A stretch of DNA of 32,148 nucleotides from Amycolatopsis alkalitolerans (GTDB lineage: Bacteria > Actinomycetota > Actinomycetes > Mycobacteriales > Pseudonocardiaceae). Shown in pieces: positions 28,324-32,148 of the stretch. Where the stretch lies: assembly GCF_006152065.1 (NCBI RefSeq), contig NZ_VDFW01000049.1:1-32148 (forward strand), given 5' to 3'. Positions within the stretch are counted from its first letter, which is position 1; the number at the start of each line of letters is the position of its first letter. The notes beneath the pieces are model-generated. The model had not been told where the DNA came from. It saw only the letters and a program-made list of their open reading frames with translations, and searched no databases. A program made the position numbers and the translations under genes.

Positions 28324-28338
28324 GGGGACAAAGTCCCC
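28324..28338. promoter_or_regulatory. DosR-box-like site 4 (doxX / USP divergent region)
   Basis: GGGGAC-AAA-GTCCCC is a perfect 6-bp palindrome around AAA. Read on the other strand as GGGACTTTGTCCCC it matches GGGACTTTNGNCCC at 11 of 12 defined positions. The spacer is one base shorter than in the full mycobacterial consensus. It is 72 bases from the DoxX start and 87 from the universal stress protein start. Confidence 0.6.
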
Positions 28339-28425
28339 GGGCAGGAGGACGAACGCCTGCGTTGTCGAGTGACCCTCCGTCGCTAGTTTCGGCTTGCTGG
28401 CAACGAAACCGAGGAGTGATCAGCG

Positions 28426-29322
28426 ATGAACGAACAGACCACGGGCGCGGTCGTGGCGGGTGTCGACGGATCACCCGGCGCGCTGCACGCCGTCCGGTGG
28501 GCCGCCCGCGAGGCGGGACGGCGCAACCGGCCCCTGCGCCTGGTGCACGCCACCGACGAGCTTTCCATCAACTACCCGCGCGGGCTGCCGACGAGCGACG
28601 ACCTTCGCGGGGTGCTGCGCATGCGGGGGCAGCGTTTGCTGCGTACCGCGCGCGACGCGGCCCGCGAGGTGGAGCCCGGGATCGAGCCGGAACTCCTGCT
28701 GAGCCACGAAGGCGCCGCCACGACGCTGCTCGACCAGTCGCGGTCGGCGGCGCTGCTGGTGCTCGCCACGCAGGGCATGCGCCCACTGGGCCGTTTCTTC
28801 TCCGGTTCGGTGTCCATCGCGCTGACCGCGCACGCGTCCTGCCCGGTCGCGCTCATCCGCGGGCATGTGGCCGAGGACGCGCCGCCGTCGGAGGGGCCCG
28901 TCGTGGTGGGAGTGGACGGTTCGGTCGCGAGCGAGGAAGCCGTCGCCGTCGCCTTCGACGAGGCCTCGTGGCGGGGCGCCCCGCTGATCGCCGTGCACAG
29001 CTGGGACGACGCCTTCCTCACCGCGGTGTTCGAAGAGACGCACTGGACCCTGGACCACGACCAGATCCAGGAACGCGAAGGCGAAGTCCTCGCGGAGCGG
29101 CTCGCGGGCTGGCAGGAGAAGTGCCCGGATGTCGCCGTCGAACGGGTTGTCACGCATGGCAGGCCGGCGGTCGCGCTGCTCGACCAGGCCGACTCGGCAC
29201 AGCTGATCGTCGTGGGCAGCCGGGGCCGCGGCGGGTTCGCCGGGATGCTGCTGGGCTCGACGAGCCAGGCGGTCATGTCGTACGCGCTCTGCCCCGTCCT
29301 CGTCGCACGGCACCAGGGGTGA
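28426..29322 (+). CDS. Tandem universal stress protein
   Basis: A protein of 298 residues with two Usp domains (about 7-146 and 157-296). Each opens with a V-x-G-V-D-G-S ATP-loop. The second domain keeps the full ATP motif G-x2-G-x9-G-S/T (GSRGRGGFAGMLLGSTS, 264-280). In the first domain this region reads TQGMRPLGRFFSGSVS and is degenerate, so probably only one site binds ATP. Tandem Usps such as Rv2623 are DosR-regulon members that influence growth arrest. ATG 28426 follows GAGGAG with a GTGATCAGC-type gap. The CBS-BON gene starts 6 bases after its stop. Confidence 0.95.
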   Translation: MNEQTTGAVVAGVDGSPGALHAVRWAAREAGRRNRPLRLVHATDELSINYPRGLPTSDDLRGVLRMRGQRLLRTARDAAREVEPGIEPELLLSHEGAATTLLDQSRSAALLVLATQGMRPLGRFFSGSVSIALTAHASCPVALIRGHVAEDAPPSEGPVVVGVDGSVASEEAVAVAFDEASWRGAPLIAVHSWDDAFLTAVFEETHWTLDHDQIQEREGEVLAERLAGWQEKCPDVAVERVVTHGRPAVALLDQADSAQLIVVGSRGRGGFAGMLLGSTSQAVMSYALCPVLVARHQG

Positions 29323-29327
29323 GTGTC

Positions 29328-29996
29328 ATGAACAAGATCGTGGTGGCAGACCTGATGACGCATCCGGTGGTGACGGTTTCGCCGGCGACCCCGTTCAAGA
29401 ACCTGGTGGCGATCCTCACCGAGTACAAGATCGGGTCGGTGCCGGTGCTCGACGGCCACGGCCATCCGATCGGGGTGGTGTCGGAGTCCGACCTGCTGGC
29501 CAAGGAGGAGCAACGCGGCGGTGCCGGGAACCCCCCCTCGCTGCTGTCCTCACCGCGCCGGTGGCGGCGGTGGGGCAAGGGCCGGGGCACCACGGCCGGG
29601 GACGTCATGACCCGGCGCGTGCGGACGGTCAGCCGGTCCGAGCCGATCGCCGTCGCGGCGCAGAAGATGCTTCGCGAGGGGCTGCGGCGGCTCTACGTCG
29701 TCGATGGTTCGGGACGGCTCGCCGGGGTACTGGCAAGGCGTGACGTGCTGCATGTGTTCCTGCGCCCGGACGAGGAGCTGCGGGAGGAAATCGAGCGCAC
29801 CGTGCTGCAGCGCTGCCTGTGGGCGGACCCCGCGCGGACCTCCGTACGGGTGCGCGACGGCGAGGTGACGCTGACTGGTGAGGTCGAGCTGCGGAGCGAA
29901 GGACGGCGTGCCGTCCGGCTCATCGAGGCGATCCCCGGCGTCGTCGCGGTCTACGACGAACTGCGGTTCGCCGTGGACGATGTGGTCCGGACCTGA
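29328..29996 (+). CDS. CBS-pair protein with C-terminal BON domain
   Basis: A protein of 222 residues from ATG 29328 (AGGGG 8 bases upstream); a GTG at 29319 overlapping the Usp stop would add three residues. CBS 1 (about 5-60) and CBS 2 (about 90-145) carry VADLMTHPVVTVSP and AGDVMTRRVRTVSRSEP, and end SESDLLAK and ARRDVLHVF. A Gly/Arg/Pro-rich loop (62-88) separates them. Residues about 150-218 form a BON domain (SVRVRDGEVTLTGEV). CBS pairs bind adenine nucleotides; BON domains bind membranes or envelope. Rv2626c (Hrp1) is a CBS relative in the DosR regulon but lacks BON. It is co-transcribed with the Usp, and the PNPOx gene on the other strand ends 4 bases away. Confidence 0.92.
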   Translation: MNKIVVADLMTHPVVTVSPATPFKNLVAILTEYKIGSVPVLDGHGHPIGVVSESDLLAKEEQRGGAGNPPSLLSSPRRWRRWGKGRGTTAGDVMTRRVRTVSRSEPIAVAAQKMLREGLRRLYVVDGSGRLAGVLARRDVLHVFLRPDEELREEIERTVLQRCLWADPARTSVRVRDGEVTLTGEVELRSEGRRAVRLIEAIPGVVAVYDELRFAVDDVVRT

Positions 29997-30000
29997 GCTC

Positions 30001-30429
30001 TCAGCTGGCCGCGGCGTCGCCGACCGCGTCGGTGGCGGCCAGCTGGAGAATCCGGCCGCTGATGATGTCGACCGGGATCCGCAGGAACAGCGAGCGCTCG
30101 CCCCCGGCCCACGGGCGATGGCCCGGATCGGCCATCGCGGCCAGTTCGTCGACATCGGTCACCGGCGTGACCCGCCCGATCACCACGACGCTCCAGCCGG
30201 TGTGCGTGGCCGGGTCGAGGCTGTCCACCTCGAACGCCACGACCTCCTTGGTGAGCTTGCTGATCGAACCGGACCGGCTGGTCCGGACGATGATGTCACC
30301 GTTGTGCAGGAAGAAGTTCACCGGCCGGATTGTGGGCAGCGCGTTCTCGGAGAAGGCGAGCCTGCCGACGGGCTGGGAGGACAGCAGCTTGACGCATTCC
30401 CGCGGCGTCAGTGGCCGGATGTCCGTCAT
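30001..30429 (-). CDS. PNPOx-fold flavin-binding stress protein, third copy
   Basis: A protein of 142 residues starting MTDIRPLTPRECVKLLSSQ; ATG 30429 has GGAG 6 bases upstream. Family blocks are PVGRLAFSENALPTIRPVNFF, DIIVRTSRSGSISKL, EVVAFEVDSLDPATHTGWSVVVIGRV, and FLRIPVDIISGRIL at the end. It is a paralogue of the genes at 399 and 6800, though less similar in the tail. It is divergent from the second CBS-BON/USP operon with a weak DosR-box-like site between. It probably belongs to the same stress regulon; the cofactor and reaction are unknown. Confidence 0.87.
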   Translation of the reverse strand: MTDIRPLTPRECVKLLSSQPVGRLAFSENALPTIRPVNFFLHNGDIIVRTSRSGSISKLTKEVVAFEVDSLDPATHTGWSVVVIGRVTPVTDVDELAAMADPGHRPWAGGERSLFLRIPVDIISGRILQLAATDAVGDAAAS

Positions 30430-30499
30430 ACCAGCTCCAGAAAAGTGTGTGCAGTCGTCAGTTGCGGACAGTGTGCCTTCCTCTCGCGCGCGACGCCGA

Positions 30500-30513
30500 G
30501 AGTCGTAAGTCCT
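30500..30513. promoter_or_regulatory. DosR-box-like site 5 (PNPOx / CBS-BON divergent region), weak
   Basis: GAGTCGTAAGTCCT reads AGGACTTACGACTC on the other strand and matches GGGACTTTNGNCCC at 9 of 12 defined positions. It lies 70 bases from the PNPOx start and 81 from the CBS-BON start, the same placement as the better sites. Position more than sequence supports it. Confidence 0.33.
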
Positions 30514-30594
30514 CAAACTCGTCAACGCTCGGCCGCTGCCCGCCCCGTCGGTGCTCCGTAGCGTTGAGCCGGGAAAAGGGACAAGGAGACAGGT

Positions 30595-31206
30595 ATGCGG
30601 GCACAGGACGTCATGAGCCGCCCGGTGGTCACGGTGACCCCGGGGACGAGCGCCAAGCACGCCGCCCGGCTGCTGAGCGAGCACACGTTCACCGCGTTGC
30701 CCGTGGTGGACGACGACGACCGGCTGATCGGCATCGTGACGGAGGCCGACCTGATCGGAGAGCGATTCCAGCAGGACCCGCGGTGCGCCCCCGAGGAGCG
30801 GGTCCGGGTCGCGCCGGGCGCGACCGTCGGGGACGTGATGAGCACCCCCGCGCAGGCGATGAGCCCGGCCACCGACCTGACCGAACTGGCGCGCGAGCTG
30901 CTGGACACCCGGATCCGCGCGATGCCGATCGTCGAGGGCTCGCGCGTGGTCGGGATCGTGACCAGGGGCGACATCGTGCGCATGTTCGCCCGTGAGGACG
31001 CCGAGATCGCCACCGACGTGCGGCGGCATCTGGCCGTCTACGGCGGGTCGGACCGATGGTCGGTCGATGTGCACGACGGGGTCGTCCACATCGTCGACGA
31101 GTTCGACAGCGAAACCGACCGCCACGTCGCGACCGTGCTGGCGGAGGCCGTACCCGGAGTGGTCAGCGCGACCGCCGAGAGCCGTAACAGGGAGAAGATC
31201 AGATGA
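30595..31206 (+). CDS. CBS-pair protein with BON-like C terminus, second copy
   Basis: A protein of 203 residues; ATG 30595 has AAGGAG 6 bases upstream. CBS 1 (about 1-58) opens MRAQDVMSRPVVTVTPGTSA and ends VTEADLIGE. CBS 2 (about 75-135) opens VGDVMSTPAQAMSP and ends VTRGDIVRMF. The last 65 residues (DVRRHLAVYGGSDRWSVDV, then HDGVVHIVDEF) resemble a BON domain. It shares its architecture with the protein at 29328, so the USP plus CBS-BON unit is duplicated, in opposite gene order. Its TGA overlaps the USP ATG (31203), so the two are translationally coupled. It is likely a nucleotide-sensing dormancy protein at the membrane (inference). Confidence 0.92.
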   Translation: MRAQDVMSRPVVTVTPGTSAKHAARLLSEHTFTALPVVDDDDRLIGIVTEADLIGERFQQDPRCAPEERVRVAPGATVGDVMSTPAQAMSPATDLTELARELLDTRIRAMPIVEGSRVVGIVTRGDIVRMFAREDAEIATDVRRHLAVYGGSDRWSVDVHDGVVHIVDEFDSETDRHVATVLAEAVPGVVSATAESRNREKIR

Positions 31207-32087
31207 CTGACAGCACCGCCGCGATCGTCGTCGGTATCGACGGATCCGAGCAGGCGCTGCGGGCCGTACGCTGGGCCGCGGCCGAAGCGACGCCCCGCAA
31301 CCTCCGGGTGGACCTGATCTCGGGGGTGGACCCGGCGCTGGGATACTTCGGGGCCGGCCTGCCCATCCCGCAGGACGCCTTCGACGCGGTCGAGCGGCTC
31401 GCCCACCAGCAGCTGACCGAGGCGGCCGCCGCGGCACATGAGATCGGCCCCGGGCTGGCCGTGACCACCGAACGCCTGCGCGTGCCGCCGGTGCCGATGC
31501 TCATCGATGCTTCGAAGAAGGCGCGGATGATCGTGCTCGGCGCCTCCGGGCGCGGCGGGTTCACCGGGATGCTCACCGGCTCGACCGCGGTCTCCGTGGT
31601 GGCGCACAGCGAATGCCCGGTGGTGATCGTGCGCGACGACGGGGAAGCCTCGGGGCCGGTGGTCGTGGGCGTCGATGGCAGCCCGACGAGCATCACCGCG
31701 CTCGGCGCGGCCTTCGACGAGGCGGCCTGGCGCCGCGTTCCGCTGGTCGCGGTTCACGCGTGGAGCGACCTCGACTACGCCAGCACGGCCCCGGTGGAGT
31801 ACGCGCTCCTGGAGACCGAGCCCTCCGAACAGGAGCAGGAGCGCATCCTGTCCGAGAGCCTGGCCGGCTGGGCCGAGAAGTATCCGGACGTGCGCGTCGA
31901 GCGGATCGTCGTCAGGGACCGGCCGCGCCGCCAGTTGCTCGAGTGGAGCAAGAACGCGCAACTCGTCGTCGTCGGCAGCCGCGGGCGCGGTGGGTTCCAG
32001 GGGCTGCTGCTCGGCTCGACGAGCCAGGCGCTCGTGCACTACGCGCAGTGCCCGGTGATGGTCGTGCGCCCACAGGAGGCTGCATGA
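31203..32087 (+). CDS. Tandem universal stress protein, second copy
   Basis: A protein of 294 residues with two Usp domains (about 5-145 and 152-290). Here both ATP motifs are intact: GASGRGGFTGMLTGSTA in the first and GSRGRGGFQGLLLGSTS in the second. It differs in this from the paralogue at 28426, whose first site is degenerate. The start ATG overlaps the CBS-BON stop, and the stop overlaps the ATG of the next frame (32084), so three frames are coupled in a row. The role is as for Rv2623-type proteins: ATP-dependent control of growth under stress (family inference). Confidence 0.95.
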   Translation: MTDSTAAIVVGIDGSEQALRAVRWAAAEATPRNLRVDLISGVDPALGYFGAGLPIPQDAFDAVERLAHQQLTEAAAAAHEIGPGLAVTTERLRVPPVPMLIDASKKARMIVLGASGRGGFTGMLTGSTAVSVVAHSECPVVIVRDDGEASGPVVVGVDGSPTSITALGAAFDEAAWRRVPLVAVHAWSDLDYASTAPVEYALLETEPSEQEQERILSESLAGWAEKYPDVRVERIVVRDRPRRQLLEWSKNAQLVVVGSRGRGGFQGLLLGSTSQALVHYAQCPVMVVRPQEAA

Positions 32088-32148
32088 TCGACAATGGCGA
32101 AGCCCCGATCATGCAAGCCGACCGGGTGCGGGTGTCCCGCAGGACACA
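32084..32148 (+). CDS. Truncated frame at window end, dispersed cassette copy C; possible SRPBCC N terminus
   Basis: The frame starts MIDNGEAPIMQADRVRVSRR and runs off the window. ATG 32084 overlaps the Usp stop and has AGGAGG 4 bases upstream. It contains the exact 19-mer CGGGTGCGGGTGTCCCGCA (32123-32141) shared with copies A and B. MQADRVRVSRR resembles the first strand of SRPBCC/polyketide-cyclase proteins in actinobacteria, so a full-length SRPBCC gene may follow. I cannot confirm this within the window. Confidence 0.5.
   Translation, partial: MIDNGEAPIMQADRVRVSRRT

Overview
The window is about 32 kb of very high-GC, densely packed DNA with short intergenic gaps, many 4-nt start/stop overlaps, and frequent GTG starts. 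Gene content points to an actinobacterium, most likely a Pseudonocardiales member such as Amycolatopsis. Evidence for this is a DosR/DevR orthologue, an Acg-type nitroreductase, F420-type PPOX proteins, a mycobacterial-like uppP / histidine-phosphatase / lipoprotein neighbourhood, and a mycobacterial-type glgA(glgM)/glgC pair. The taxonomic placement is an inference. No rRNA, tRNA, CRISPR array or intact insertion sequence was seen, and no gene-free stretch exceeds 300 bases.

Left arm (1-8030): a hypoxia/dormancy-type block. A DevR/DosR response regulator is cut by the window start and is divergent from a small PNPOx-fold protein. An Acg-family nitroreductase and an Hsp20 chaperone (with a likely HspR/HAIR operator) follow. 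Next come a STAS anti-sigma antagonist divergent from a GAF-PP2C phosphatase, and then a minus-strand operon: PNPOx protein, GAF-GAF histidine kinase with a degenerate N-box, second DosR-like regulator, and probably a PPOX/F420 protein.

Middle (8052-16060): housekeeping and cell-envelope genes. These are an M20 peptidase, a DUF5703 protein, an LppL-like beta-propeller lipoprotein, an aldo/keto reductase, uppP, a histidine phosphatase, an M3 oligopeptidase, and a DUF433/DUF5615 toxin-antitoxin pair.

Centre-right (16060-27182): malate dehydrogenase, a FUSC-type membrane protein, a GH92 alpha-mannosidase without a visible signal peptide, a TetR remnant, a second M20 peptidase and a DppA D-aminopeptidase, all on the minus strand. 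Then glgA and glgC lie on the plus strand, separated only by a 25-codon mini-ORF.

Right arm (27279-32148): a second dormancy-type block with DoxX, two tandem universal stress proteins, two CBS-BON proteins and a third PNPOx protein. The window ends inside a further coupled reading frame.

Two patterns tie the window together. First, five DosR-box-like imperfect palindromes lie 60-90 bases upstream of dormancy-type genes at both ends; four sit between divergent genes. They suggest one regulon fed by the DosR-like regulators here. Second, a short cassette (start codon, DNxx...DRVR coding, and an exact 19-bp core) appears three times, each time overlapping the stop codon of the preceding gene: before mdh, before glgC, and at the right edge. 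It is the least explained structure in the window.
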